Below, in pieces: positions 8,285-16,564 of a stretch of 64,000 nucleotides of DNA (positions are counted from its first letter, which is position 1; every line of letters starts with the position of its first letter). Made by a program: the position numbers and the translations under genes. Origin of the DNA: Chryseobacterium sp. c4a (GTDB lineage: Bacteria; Bacteroidota; Bacteroidia; Flavobacteriales; Weeksellaceae). The notes beneath the pieces are model-generated. The model saw only the letters and a program-made list of their open reading frames with translations, was not told where the DNA came from and did no database searches. The stretch spans positions 248,001-312,000 of the forward strand of contig NZ_WXVU01000001.1 of the NCBI RefSeq assembly GCF_009900745.1. Reading direction: 5' to 3'.

Positions 8285-8302
8285 ATTACTCTAATGAGTA
8301 AT
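8285..8302. promoter_or_regulatory. Inverted repeat upstream of XRE gene
   Basis: ATTACTC-TAAT-GAGTAAT is a perfect 7-base inverted repeat 82 bases upstream of the XRE regulator start. It could be a secondary operator or a terminator for whatever precedes it. No experimental analogue is known to me. Confidence 0.35.
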
Positions 8303-8334
8303 CTTTTCCAAATATAATAATATTTTCAATATAC

Positions 8335-8348
8335 AGGACTATAGTCCT
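8335..8348 (+). promoter_or_regulatory. Perfect palindrome AGGACTATAGTCCT (candidate operator)
   Basis: A 14-base perfect palindrome ends 36 bases before the ATG of the XRE regulator. Its GACT..AGTC half-sites resemble the C-boxes bound by controller proteins of restriction-modification systems (GACT-N3-AGTC), but here the half-sites are separated by two bases rather than three. Its placement suits autoregulation by the adjacent small XRE protein. Confidence 0.5.
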
Positions 8349-8384
8349 TAGTTTTTTATTTTGTTTTTAGCTCACTTTGTCATT

Positions 8385-8672
8385 ATGCATGATTCTTTAG
8401 ACGAAATAGAGCGATATATAATTTCAAAAGTGAAAGAAATAAGAGAACAGAGAGGTATTAGTCAAACTTCACTTTCGTTAGCTATTGGTAAGAGTACAAG
8501 TTATATTTCAGATATTGAAGCACATTCCAAAACAGCAAAATATAATATTAAAAGCCTCAACTTAATATCAAAAGCTTTGGGATGTTCTCCAAAAGACTTC
8601 TGGCCAGAACAGCCAGTTTTGGAAGAGAAATACGAATTTGTAAGAGAAATAGAAATAAAGAAAAGATCCTAG
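8385..8672 (+). CDS. Small XRE-family HTH regulator
   Basis: The protein has 95 residues from the ATG at 8385; a TTG 8 codons earlier is possible but less likely. An N-terminal helix (residues 1-17) precedes a standard five-helix XRE/Cro domain at about residues 15-72. The recognition region is QTSLSLAIGKSTSYISDIE, and the domain ends SKALGCSPKDFWPEQP. The overall size fits stand-alone repressors and restriction-modification controller proteins. A perfect palindrome (8335-8348) precedes the gene, and a hairpin terminator overlaps its stop codon. The neighbouring gene, convergent on the other strand, is a PD-(D/E)XK nuclease. The target genes are unknown; autoregulation is inferred. Confidence 0.85.
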   Translation: MHDSLDEIERYIISKVKEIREQRGISQTSLSLAIGKSTSYISDIEAHSKTAKYNIKSLNLISKALGCSPKDFWPEQPVLEEKYEFVREIEIKKRS

Positions 8673-8685
8673 CGATAGCTAGGAT
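8666..8685 (+). terminator. Hairpin terminator of XRE gene
   Basis: ATCCTAGC-GATA-GCTAGGAT is a perfect 8-base stem followed by a T-rich run. The TAG stop codon of the XRE gene lies inside the left arm. Confidence 0.75.
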
Positions 8686-8768
8686 TTGTCTTTATTATTC
8701 TATTATAAAATAACAGATTACATATTGGAGCTGATGAGCATTTGTCAATATAATGTTACTAGTTGGAT

Positions 8769-9863
8769 TTATTCATTATCTTCAGCTAATCTTTGTCTAG
8801 CTTCTTCTAACCATTCTCTGTCAATATTAATTATTGTAAAAGGAGCTTCTGGATTATTTCTTTGGTTAAAAACAAAAATCTTAGAGAAGAACTCCTGCTT
8901 TATATCAAGAGCAACTGATTTGTCTAAGTTGAATGACTTCCAATGACTAAATATTCTTTTAGGAATATAGAAGTCGAAGTCTGTTGATTGCCTCCTATCT
9001 CGTGGATTGTAAACAGTAAGTCTCCAAACATTCGCACTGTCTCCATTCCAATGAATTTCTGCTTTTAACGTAGAAAATGTTCCGTAATTATTTTGGCTGT
9101 TTAGAATGTTTTCTTCTGTCCTTGTTCTTGAAAATAAAAAAATCATATCGCCAGTTTCCAACAATCCAACATAAGAATATCTTAAAACTGTATTTGAAAA
9201 TGTTACAATATCACCAATAATGTTGTCATCTACCAACAAGTTATAAGCTCTGTTGTACTTTTCAGCGTGTAAGTCACCTTCTCTATCCTTTAAAAAATCA
9301 TATAGATTTTGAATCTCTTCAGTCTGAAAACTATCAATTAATGGTTGGTCAATTCTATTAAAGTCCCGAATTGTATTTGCACTTAAAAACCAACTAAGTG
9401 AAAGCAATGGAATTTTGTTGTTAGATGCGAACTCTACAGCTGGTTTACTAAAGTCATTTACAGAAGCAACGCCTACTTGATATAAAAATCTCGTTCTTGT
9501 ATCAATCGCATAGGCTGCTCGTCTATTATTTTGCCTTTTAAGAATACTGTCTCTAGTTACAATTTCAAAATCATTCAAATCATTTCTTAAGCCAATTGCA
9601 TTCCTTACAAATGGCAGATTTGCAATTGACCCATAAGCTTTACATTCAAATAGTAGTTGGGTTGGATAAGCAAATGGCATTTGAATAGGAGGGTTCATTA
9701 TTATGTCTGCATCATGAGCTGCACCTTTTCCATTTATGAAGAAAAGTCCACCTCTTTCAAATGAAAATAGATTATCAGCTCTGACATTTGTAAATCCGCA
9801 ATTTTTCAATAATTGTCGAACAATATATTCAAGTAATGCCCCTTTTATATTTCCTGCTTTCAT
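8769..9863 (-). CDS. Mrr-like PD-(D/E)XK nuclease protein
   Basis: The protein has 364 residues. The N-terminal half has the restriction-endonuclease-like layout of Mrr relatives: a helix with Glu12 (LLEYIVRQLLKNCGF), a loop GKGAAHDADI carrying the candidate metal-binding Asp51/Asp53, and a strand LFECKAYG with the Glu73-x-Lys75 pair, then the helix FVRNAIGLRNDL. The C-terminal 180 residues are of unrecognised fold and may be a recognition or effector domain. No methyltransferase is nearby. Proteins of this type occur in prophage or defence islands, so a role in restricting foreign DNA is inferred. Stop-to-start spacing to the FRG fossil upstream is 21 bases, suggesting an original operon. 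Confidence 0.75.
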   Translation of the reverse strand: MKAGNIKGALLEYIVRQLLKNCGFTNVRADNLFSFERGGLFFINGKGAAHDADIIMNPPIQMPFAYPTQLLFECKAYGSIANLPFVRNAIGLRNDLNDFEIVTRDSILKRQNNRRAAYAIDTRTRFLYQVGVASVNDFSKPAVEFASNNKIPLLSLSWFLSANTIRDFNRIDQPLIDSFQTEEIQNLYDFLKDREGDLHAEKYNRAYNLLVDDNIIGDIVTFSNTVLRYSYVGLLETGDMIFLFSRTRTEENILNSQNNYGTFSTLKAEIHWNGDSANVWRLTVYNPRDRRQSTDFDFYIPKRIFSHWKSFNLDKSVALDIKQEFFSKIFVFNQRNNPEAPFTIINIDREWLEEARQRLAEDNE

Positions 9864-9884
9864 TTTGTTATTGTTTTATAGTTT

Positions 9885-10165
9885 TTACAAATGTTGAATT
9901 TTGTGTTTACCCTCACATTTTGCGAATACAGTGTTATTAACTAGTTGCTCCAATGTATTTTTACATTTTGAAAAATCTTGTGGACAATTTAAAATTGCTT
10001 CTCTATATAAATGATGTTCATTTTCAAATAAATTTTCTTTTCTATATAGAGTTGGTTTTAGTTTAAAATTTTCAACATCTGAATGATCTCTGAAAAAAAA
10101 TATTTGCTTTTAGATATATATAGTGTTAAAGCATCAGTAAATTCGCTTACGTGATCTATTATCAT
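9885..10165 (-). pseudogene. FRG-domain gene remnant, frameshifted and truncated
   Basis: Reading from the ATG complementary to 10163-10165 gives MIIDHVSEFTDALTLYISKS, then a run of eight T residues on the coding strand (10093-10100). In the shifted frame the sequence continues FRDHSDVENFKLKPTLYRK and, later, NEHHLYREAILNCPQDF. This order matches the start of FRG domains (F-R-G-H-S, 'L.P.l.R', 'E..l...f....p..f'). One extra T would restore a single frame. After LEQLV the expected core, typically followed by the G-L-P-T-R-L-L motif, is missing; the ORF ends in unrelated residues at 9885. The motif Gly is replaced by Asp. It therefore looks like a decayed gene. The rest of the 445-base gap holds nothing else recognisable except the structured segment at 10265-10310. 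Confidence 0.6.
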
Positions 10166-10271
10166 TGGTATTGGTTTTATAATTATATATAATGTTTTCG
10201 AGCTTTGCATTCGAGCGGGTTTCGGAGCATAAAGTTTCAACTTATTATATTCATTAGAAGCACAATGCTCC

Positions 10272-10308
10272 AAGTTTGTATGTCAGCCCTTCTGACGCAA
10301 AGTTCGTG
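10272..10308. repeat. Imperfect attC-like hairpin between accessory genes
   Basis: GTCAG-CCCTT-CTGAC (10282-10296) forms the tip of a longer imperfect stem in which AAGTTTG (left) opposes CAAAGTT (right), ending at the TAA stop of the 10309-10869 gene. A mismatched long hairpin directly after a stop codon recalls integron attC sites, but no integrase and no clear core sites were seen, so the identity is only suggestive. Confidence 0.3.
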
Positions 10309-10869
10309 TTATCTGCCTGTTTTTCTTTTTGCTTTGTAATCATTTCTAGTTTTTGAAAAATGCCATCTATAAAACTTAAGTGTCCAGAGTTCATAAAATC
10401 TTGGTGTTCTACCACTTAAATAACACTTACGAATACAATTATCTAAACTGTCTCCCAATCTAGTCCCTCTCTTAACAACTTTCTTTGCAACTTCAATATC
10501 CTCCAATGTGTAAAGAGTAAAGTCTGGAAGTCGTGTTAAGTAAAGAATATTGTCTTCAAGTCCCCAAAGAGGATATCTTATTTTAGGTCTAATATCTTTC
10601 AATTTATCCTTTGCATCTTCCGCCTTTTGCCTCCAGTTTCCTCGGCTTTCTTCTGTTTTGTTTTTGAGTAGTATATTACTAATTGCAATCAATTGGTGAA
10701 TAGTGTCTGATAAGTCAGGAATATAAGCTTCAAGTGTTTTCCTATTTGCTGCTCTTATTTCTGTTGGTCTTGTTGATAGTAATGTCAGTAAGGAAAATAT
10801 AGCAGCGATTATTGCAGCAGCTAAAGTTGCAGTTCCTTCGTCAATATTTATTTGCAGTATTGTTATCAT
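10309..10869 (-). CDS. Hypothetical single-pass membrane protein
   Basis: The protein has 186 residues. One hydrophobic segment lies near the N-terminus (about residues 12-32, GTATLAAAIIAAIFSLLTLL). A long helical, charged cytoplasmic part follows, with a basic C-terminus (RNDYKAKRKTGR). No family was recognised. It lies upstream of, and in the same orientation as, the FRG remnant and the PD-(D/E)XK nuclease, separated from the remnant by about 145 bases. It may have been part of the same defence-type cassette, but the spacing and the hairpin at its stop argue for an independent unit. Confidence 0.6.
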   Translation of the reverse strand: MITILQINIDEGTATLAAAIIAAIFSLLTLLSTRPTEIRAANRKTLEAYIPDLSDTIHQLIAISNILLKNKTEESRGNWRQKAEDAKDKLKDIRPKIRYPLWGLEDNILYLTRLPDFTLYTLEDIEVAKKVVKRGTRLGDSLDNCIRKCYLSGRTPRFYELWTLKFYRWHFSKTRNDYKAKRKTGR

Positions 10870-10911
10870 TAAATGGCTATTAGCTTTCTAATTTGCGTAT
10901 TGCGTCAATAA

Positions 10912-10962
10912 TGACAATAGATGTTGCGCCAATGCTATTTTGATTTTAGCGATCTATTGTCA
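10912..10962. promoter_or_regulatory. 11-base inverted repeat upstream of membrane-protein gene
   Basis: TGACAATAGAT (10912-10922) and ATCTATTGTCA (10952-10962) are perfect complements with a 29-base spacer, 43 bases upstream of the 10869 start. It may be an operator, an element terminus or a 5' leader hairpin; no regulator can be named. Confidence 0.4.
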
Positions 10963-10990
10963 ATCATTAAAATTAAAATATAAATATACT

Positions 10991-11028
10991 ATTTCCTTAT
11001 GGGAAACCATAATCCAAACAAAAAAACC
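10991..11028. repeat. Tail repeat, copy D (matches 12394-12430)
   Basis: This 38-base segment aligns with 12394-12430 at 31 positions by eye, and all substitutions are transitions (one single-base gap). The 12394 copy sits immediately beyond the degenerate groEL terminator copy C. The repeat therefore brackets the PIN gene unit and suggests insertion with duplication of flanking sequence. Confidence 0.55.
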
Positions 11029-11032
11029 TGTT

Positions 11033-11127
11033 ACCGCACGAATCCTTTCGTGTGGTTATAATATTATAAATCAAACATTCTAATGATATAATGTAAAATC
11101 GGAAGCCATACTATACAATCGTGCGGT
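11033..11127. repeat. Inverted repeat downstream of PIN gene
   Basis: ACCGCACGA (11033-11041) and TCGTGCGGT (11119-11127) form a perfect 9-base pair with a 77-base interior, and a nested local hairpin (CACGA-ATCCTT-TCGTG, 11037-11052) shares its left arm. The right arm continues GTGCGGTAGCG, an 11-mer also found at 4255-4265. The element begins 28 bases past the PIN stop codon. Confidence 0.5.
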
Positions 11128-11154
11128 AGCGGGGGCTTACACCAGCGGGTTATT

Positions 11155-12306
11155 TTAAATAAAAAGCTGTACAAAAATATTATTCCAATCAGCTTTTTGA
11201 AAATTTATATTCAAGTTTATATTTGAAACTGCCCATTTTTTTAACTCTTCAATTTCAACTTCTCCCGGGCTTACCTGCCAATTGCAAATTGTATTTCTTA
11301 AATATTGTAGTTTTTCATTATTTACAATTAGCCATTCAATTACCTGATTTGTTTCATTATTATTTAATTCAATATCCGCAGTTTTTGCTAAATTTTTAAA
11401 ATATTCAAAATCCATCATATTATAATCTGGTGAATAAAGAACATCTACTAATAATTTAACATCAGAGAAAATAATATTTTCATTAGTCTCATCAAAAAAC
11501 TCTTGTTCTAACCAAGGGGCTATATAATGGAATTTTGGTTCTATATTATTGTTTATAAGATTTCCATTTTTTATTATCTTTTGTGGGTGGTAAACCCAAT
11601 CTCTTTTAAGGTCAAGAGATATGAATAGATTTTTTTCGGATTTTTTTTTCTTACAATTTAGAATTATATCTTTCCAGATTAATAAATCACCATATTTATT
11701 GCTTATTTTTGTGTTGTCTTCAAATCCAGGTGGTATTTGGTGAGAGAATCTAAAATCAAAATTTTTAGTTTTATTTAAAAGGTCTTTTATTTTTGTATTA
11801 CTACAATTTTTTGTTATAAGTTCTTCTATGTATTCTCGTCGTTTTTCATTTTTGAAATTATTTTTGTCATTTAAAATTCGAATCTTCTTTTTCAATGACT
11901 CTGTTTCTGATTGAATCTCTTTAATGAATTCTCGCTTATTAGGGAAACCGTGCTTTTTGGAAAACTCATTGTCCGCTAATAACCTTGCTATTTCAGTTAA
12001 ATTATTTATATCCGAATCTAAAGTCTTTAAACGCTTTTTGAAAGGGAAGAATACTATTTCTGAATTGGTAATCAATAAATTATTATATTCATGAACTACC
12101 CATGTTGGAATTATTAATGATTCTTGTGAAGATAGTTCATTAAGGAATTTTGAGAATTCATTAAAAGATTCATTATTTAAACGATAAAGCCAAATTAGAA
12201 TATTTGTATCAATAAATACAAGGCTATTTTGATCCGGATGAATTATTATTTCAGCTAATTCATGATAATATTTATCTACATTAATGGTTTCTTTAAGGAC
12301 TTTCAT
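11155..12306 (-). CDS. PIN-like domain ribonuclease-type protein
   Basis: The protein has 383 residues. The N-terminus carries a PIN-type active-site strand, LVFIDTNILIWLY (Asp33), then PTWVVHEYNN (Glu73). After a coiled-coil-like charged insert (about residues 95-180) comes IPPGFEDNTK, then KYGDLLIWKDII (Asp207) and LFISLDLKRDW (Asp232/Asp236). This order fits the 'PIN-like' family with a helical insert (PIN_8 type). Such proteins are presumed metal-dependent RNases and are common in accessory islands. The C-terminal 130 residues are unassigned. No antitoxin-like partner overlaps it. It sits between two copies of a tail repeat, suggesting that it was inserted downstream of groEL. Confidence 0.75.
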   Translation of the reverse strand: MKVLKETINVDKYYHELAEIIIHPDQNSLVFIDTNILIWLYRLNNESFNEFSKFLNELSSQESLIIPTWVVHEYNNLLITNSEIVFFPFKKRLKTLDSDINNLTEIARLLADNEFSKKHGFPNKREFIKEIQSETESLKKKIRILNDKNNFKNEKRREYIEELITKNCSNTKIKDLLNKTKNFDFRFSHQIPPGFEDNTKISNKYGDLLIWKDIILNCKKKKSEKNLFISLDLKRDWVYHPQKIIKNGNLINNNIEPKFHYIAPWLEQEFFDETNENIIFSDVKLLVDVLYSPDYNMMDFEYFKNLAKTADIELNNNETNQVIEWLIVNNEKLQYLRNTICNWQVSPGEVEIEELKKWAVSNINLNINFQKADWNNIFVQLFI

Positions 12307-12393
12307 TGGTTATTGGTAGATTTTAATTTAACAAGAAATTTGTTATTATCAAAATATATAAAATTTCCTTGCTAAATTAAGATATTCTTTTGT

Positions 12394-12430
12394 ATTTCTT
12401 TACGGAAAACCATAACTCAAATAAAAAACC
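12394..12430. repeat. Tail repeat, copy C (matches 10991-11028)
   Basis: This segment directly follows, on the minus strand, the terminator of the degenerate groEL 3' copy C, with which it overlaps by a few bases of the A-run. It is about 82% identical to 10991-11028 by eye, and every difference is a transition. Confidence 0.55.
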
Positions 12431-12620
12431 GCTCCACAAAAGCAGAACGGTTTATATATTAAATTTGTCTTAGCGACTTGCTACTACATCATTCCTTGCA
12501 TTCCACTACCCATTGGCATAGCTGGTTCAGCGCTCTTTACCTCAGTGATAACACATTCAGTTGTTAAAAGCATTCCAGATATAGAAGCTGCGTTTTCAAG
12601 GGTAACTCTTGTTACTTTAA
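12424..12620 (-). repeat. Degenerate copy C of groEL 3' end plus terminator
   Basis: Nearly 200 bases match the true groEL 3' end and terminator (14119-14316), with roughly eight substitutions in 175 aligned bases. The reading frame of the groEL tail is preserved: it would encode [20 protein letters not shown]..., ending [10 protein letters not shown] and a stop. There is no start codon for it. The homology begins exactly within the TAA stop of the upstream lipoprotein gene, so the lipoprotein mRNA runs directly into this borrowed 3' end and hairpin (arms 12426-12434 and 12445-12453). Together with the tail repeat it fills the 310-base gap to the PIN gene. Confidence 0.85.
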
Positions 12621-13186
12621 TCTTTATAAATTGCTAATATTATTTGATCGAACCCACCTTTTCCCTTAAAACGAAATAGATAGGCATTCAATTTTTGACT
12701 CTTCCATTTTATATCGTCTCTTACTGTTTCTTCTTTAGATTTTTCTAAATCTTCATATCCTTCCAGGTATGGTTGCCCAAGGTTTTCAGTTAAATATTTT
12801 TTTATTTCGTGGAACTTTTCGTTAAACATTTCATGAGAAGTTTCAATTTTTTCATTTTCATTCCATTCATAAAACTTGAATTTGACTTGCTCATCTTTTG
12901 TGAAAAAATAATCTACTTTAAGAATGAAGTTATTTTCGTTTCTTTGAAATGATCTGGGAATTTCAAACTTATATTTTTCAAAAGCTGGATAGATATCTTC
13001 TCCAATTCCCCAAAAATACCCAAGGGTGATATCTTTTGATTTTTTATCAATTTCTTTTTTTTTAATTTCACTGAAGCTTTTAAAGGAAAGATCAATTTCA
13101 TTTTGAACTGGAACGTTATTGAATCTACCAAATGAACAGCTATAAGATATTAGTATAATAAGGACAAAGAGAATTGTGTTTTTCAT
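12617..13186 (-). CDS. Hypothetical lipoprotein, groEL-linked cargo 2
   Basis: The protein has 189 residues with a lipoprotein signal ([17 protein letters not shown]; acylated Cys at 17). The mature part is charged and alpha/beta, with [20 protein letters not shown] as a strand-rich stretch and a C-terminal [17 protein letters not shown]. No family was recognised. Its TAA stop is fused to the first base of the homology with the groEL 3' end (copy C), so it has no terminator of its own and uses a duplicated groEL terminator. Upstream lies copy B. The arrangement marks it as an inserted passenger gene in the groEL downstream region. Its expression level and role cannot be judged. Confidence 0.75.
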   Translation of the reverse strand: MKNTILFVLIILISYSCSFGRFNNVPVQNEIDLSFKSFSEIKKKEIDKKSKDITLGYFWGIGEDIYPAFEKYKFEIPRSFQRNENNFILKVDYFFTKDEQVKFKFYEWNENEKIETSHEMFNEKFHEIKKYLTENLGQPYLEGYEDLEKSKEETVRDDIKWKSQKLNAYLFRFKGKGGFDQIILAIYKD

Positions 13187-13290
13187 TATTGCCTATGTTG
13201 TTTTGATTTTATATATAGTTTTTTGCACCTATAATTAAAGTTACTTATGATAACCCAATATACAAAACAACTTGATATAAATTTAAAAAT

Positions 13291-13440
13291 AAAAAAACCG
13301 TTCCACAAAAGCAGAACGGTTTATATATTAAATTTGTCTTAGCGACTTGCTACTACATCATTCCTGGCATTTCACCATACATTGGCATAGCTGGTTCAGC
13401 GCTCTTTACTTCAGTGATAACATATTCTGTTATAAGAAAT
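13291..13440 (-). repeat. Degenerate copy B of groEL 3' end plus terminator
   Basis: About 150 bases match the groEL end, with some eight substitutions over the 130 bases compared. In the groEL frame it reads [20 protein letters not shown] and MPGMM before a stop, with the Cys of the original replaced by Tyr. Its hairpin (arms 13295-13303 and 13314-13322, AAACCGTTC/GAACGGTTT) is a perfect 9-base stem, better than the original. Similarity continues about 50 bases past the terminator into the region upstream of the lipoprotein gene, matching the promoter region of the ecotin gene. Confidence 0.85.
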
Positions 13441-13456
13441 ATTCGCGCTGACTTTT

Positions 13457-13481
13457 ATTCATTTAGTTTAACCAAATGAAT
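13457..13481. repeat. Near-perfect 25-base palindrome between copy B and ecotin gene
   Basis: ATTCATTT (13457-13464) pairs with AAATGAAT (13474-13481), and the centre is also almost self-complementary. It lies in the 108-base spacer after the ecotin stop, just outside the groEL homology. It could be the ecotin terminator or a recombination junction. No other feature is seen in this spacer. Confidence 0.45.
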
Positions 13482-13548
13482 CTTTTGCCTTACAATTTGA
13501 AATTATGGACAATAGAAAAGTGAATAAAAACTCTCATTTTCTAGTTTT

Positions 13549-14040
13549 TTAAAGCACAGCATTTTTAAATTCTGAAGTTACTTTCCACAGTCTATATTCT
13601 ACAGTCCACTTTTCAGGAATATAGAAGGGAATTGCAAAATGTCCATTGTATTCTTTAAAAATGTTCTGGGAACTTAAAACTTTCTTTTTTACCTTTTTGC
13701 TTTTATCACAATCAGATTGTTTATTAAGAGAAATTATATCTACCGGGATTTCTTTGGGTAAAACATAATAAGGGAATCTATAAGGAGCAATTGCATATTT
13801 CTCTTCTAAGTTTTTAATATTAAAACTAAAATCATTAATTTCTGAGCACTCAGAAACTTCCATTTCCATGGCAAATTTTATTTCCACTTTATAGTCTTTG
13901 TCATTCTCAATTTTAGGAAGTTTAAGGTCAACTCTTTTCATTCCTTTGTCAGGCTCTGGATAATTGGGGTTATTTTGACCCGATAAGAATGAAAAATTCA
14001 AGACTAAGAAAAATATTAGATAGGGTAGTATTTTTTTCAT
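13549..14040 (-). CDS. eco: Ecotin-family serine protease inhibitor
   Basis: The protein has 163 residues from the ATG complementary to 14038-14040. That start is chosen because it gives a signal peptide ending FLSGQ; an in-frame ATG 21 codons upstream would spoil it. The mature sequence follows ecotin throughout: NYPEPDKGMKRVDLKLPK at the N-terminus, the first Cys in VSECSEI, then YYVLPKEIPVDIISLNKQSD (the reactive-site region), the second Cys, KSKKVKKKV, and the C-terminal WTVEYRLWKVTSEFKNAVL. The two cysteines should form the ecotin disulfide. The reactive loop between Pro and the second Cys is about five residues longer than in E. coli ecotin as I recall it, so specificity may differ. It is predicted periplasmic, protecting against host or predator proteases. 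It lies immediately downstream of groEL. Confidence 0.85.
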   Translation of the reverse strand: MKKILPYLIFFLVLNFSFLSGQNNPNYPEPDKGMKRVDLKLPKIENDKDYKVEIKFAMEMEVSECSEINDFSFNIKNLEEKYAIAPYRFPYYVLPKEIPVDIISLNKQSDCDKSKKVKKKVLSSQNIFKEYNGHFAIPFYIPEKWTVEYRLWKVTSEFKNAVL

Positions 14041-14083
14041 GGTTAGATTTTTGCGTCTATTATTAATAGTTTCTGATAACACC

Positions 14084-14091
14084 CAAATATA
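14084..14091 (-). promoter_or_regulatory. Candidate -7 box for ecotin gene
   Basis: The minus strand reads TATATTTG, a match to the Bacteroidota -7 consensus TAnnTTTG, 43 bases upstream of the ecotin start. The corresponding position upstream of the lipoprotein gene (in the segment duplicated with copy B) reads TATATTGG. Confidence 0.5.
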
Positions 14092-14118
14092 CAAAACATT
14101 CATTATAAATCTAAAAAC

Positions 14119-14150
14119 AAAAAAACCGTCCTACAAAGCAGAACGGTTTA
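14119..14150 (-). terminator. groEL terminator (original, copy A)
   Basis: AAACCGT / ACGGTTT arms (14123-14129 and 14143-14149), followed on the minus strand by a T-run. It is the parent of the hairpins in copies B and C. Confidence 0.8.
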
Positions 14151-14179
14151 TATATTAAATTTGTCTTAGCGACTTGCTA

Positions 14180-15811
<1,632 letters not shown>

Positions 15812-15874
15812 TTAGCTTTTGGCGATTTGCTTTTTGCCTTTAGCTTTTGCAATTCGCGTGTTTAACTTTAATTT

Positions 15875-16231
15875 TTAATTTCCATTGAGCCTGTTCCACA
15901 AAGTAACAAGCTTCTTTTTTAATATTGTTAGCTCTTCTAAAGTATTTTGATATTCATTTTCATGAATATATCCTAAATCTTTAGCAAGAATTAATTGGTT
16001 TTCGGCTTCATTAGAAGATCCTAATGCAATATTGATGAAGTTGGCAAATTCTTTATCTGAATTTCTGCCGCTTCCTTCAGAAATATTATAGCCTATTGAT
16101 GCAAATGACCTTCTGATTTGAGAGGTGAGCCCAAAAATTTCCTCTTTTGGAAAACTTCTGGTTGAAGTATAGATTTTCAAAGTCAATTGATGACTTAGTT
16201 GCCAAACTTCAAATTTTTTAAAATCTCTCAT
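15875..16231 (-). CDS. Four-helix-bundle protein (23S IVS type)
   Basis: The protein has 118 residues of the four-helix-bundle family (TIGR02436, also called S23 or 23S rRNA intervening-sequence protein). Recognisable motifs are FKKFEVWQLSHQLTLKIY, FPKEEIFGLTSQIRRSFASI, NISEGSGRNSDKEFANFINI and ALGSSNEAENQL. The family forms pentameric helical bundles; its cellular role is not established. Its position is the striking point: it lies between groES (54-base gap) and groEL (69-base gap), splitting an operon that is normally contiguous. Both flanks contain degenerate short repeats (GGCTTCT, GCTTTTGGC types), which I associate with insertions of this gene family. It is probably co-transcribed with groESL. 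Confidence 0.9.
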   Translation of the reverse strand: MRDFKKFEVWQLSHQLTLKIYTSTRSFPKEEIFGLTSQIRRSFASIGYNISEGSGRNSDKEFANFINIALGSSNEAENQLILAKDLGYIHENEYQNTLEELTILKKKLVTLWNRLNGN

Positions 16232-16285
16232 ATATTAGTTTTGATGTAGAAAGAAGCCATTTGCTAGAAGCCAATAGCCAGAAGC

Positions 16286-16564
16286 TTACCCAATAACTCC
16301 TAATAAATCAGCTTCTCTTACGATCAAATAATCTTTACCTTCCAACTTCAATTCAGAACCTGAATATTTTCCATAAAGAACTTTGTCACCTACCTGAACA
16401 GTTGTAGGCTCGTCTTTTTTACCTGGGCCTACTGCCACTACAGTACCTTCTTGCGGCTTTTCCTTTGCAGTATCCGGGATAATGATTCCTGAAGCTGTTT
16501 TAGTTTCTGCTGCGATTGGCTCTACCAGAACTCTGTCTGCCAATGGTTTAAAGTTTACTGACAT
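16286..16564 (-). CDS. groS: Co-chaperonin GroES
   Basis: The protein has 92 residues, typical for GroES, which caps the GroEL ring. Clear features are [20 protein letters not shown] at the N-terminus, the mobile loop region [41 protein letters not shown] and the C-terminal [14 protein letters not shown]. The start is the ATG complementary to 16562-16564. It heads a groES / four-helix bundle / groEL series. No CIRCE-type heat-shock operator was noticed in the 115 bases upstream. Confidence 0.98.
   Translation of the reverse strand: MSVNFKPLADRVLVEPIAAETKTASGIIIPDTAKEKPQEGTVVAVGPGKKDEPTTVQVGDKVLYGKYSGSELKLEGKDYLIVREADLLGVIG

Noticed and set aside
8160..8300. A tRNA or small RNA gene in the spacer before the XRE gene
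   Set aside because: Short stems exist but no cloverleaf with T-loop and acceptor signature could be drawn; no tRNA was recognised anywhere in the window.
8335..8348. Assigning a complete type II restriction-modification system around the XRE gene
   Set aside because: No DNA methyltransferase is present and the nuclease is convergent rather than downstream of the XRE gene; only the operator resemblance is kept.
10166..10273. N-terminal extension of the FRG remnant ORF up to 10273
   Set aside because: The 36 added residues have no FRG-like sequence and run through hairpin-rich spacer, so the Met at 10163-10165 is the better start.
12424..13440. Copies B and C as separate small GroEL paralogue genes
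   Set aside because: They lack start codons and contain only the last 30-50 codons plus terminator; they are duplicated ends, not genes.
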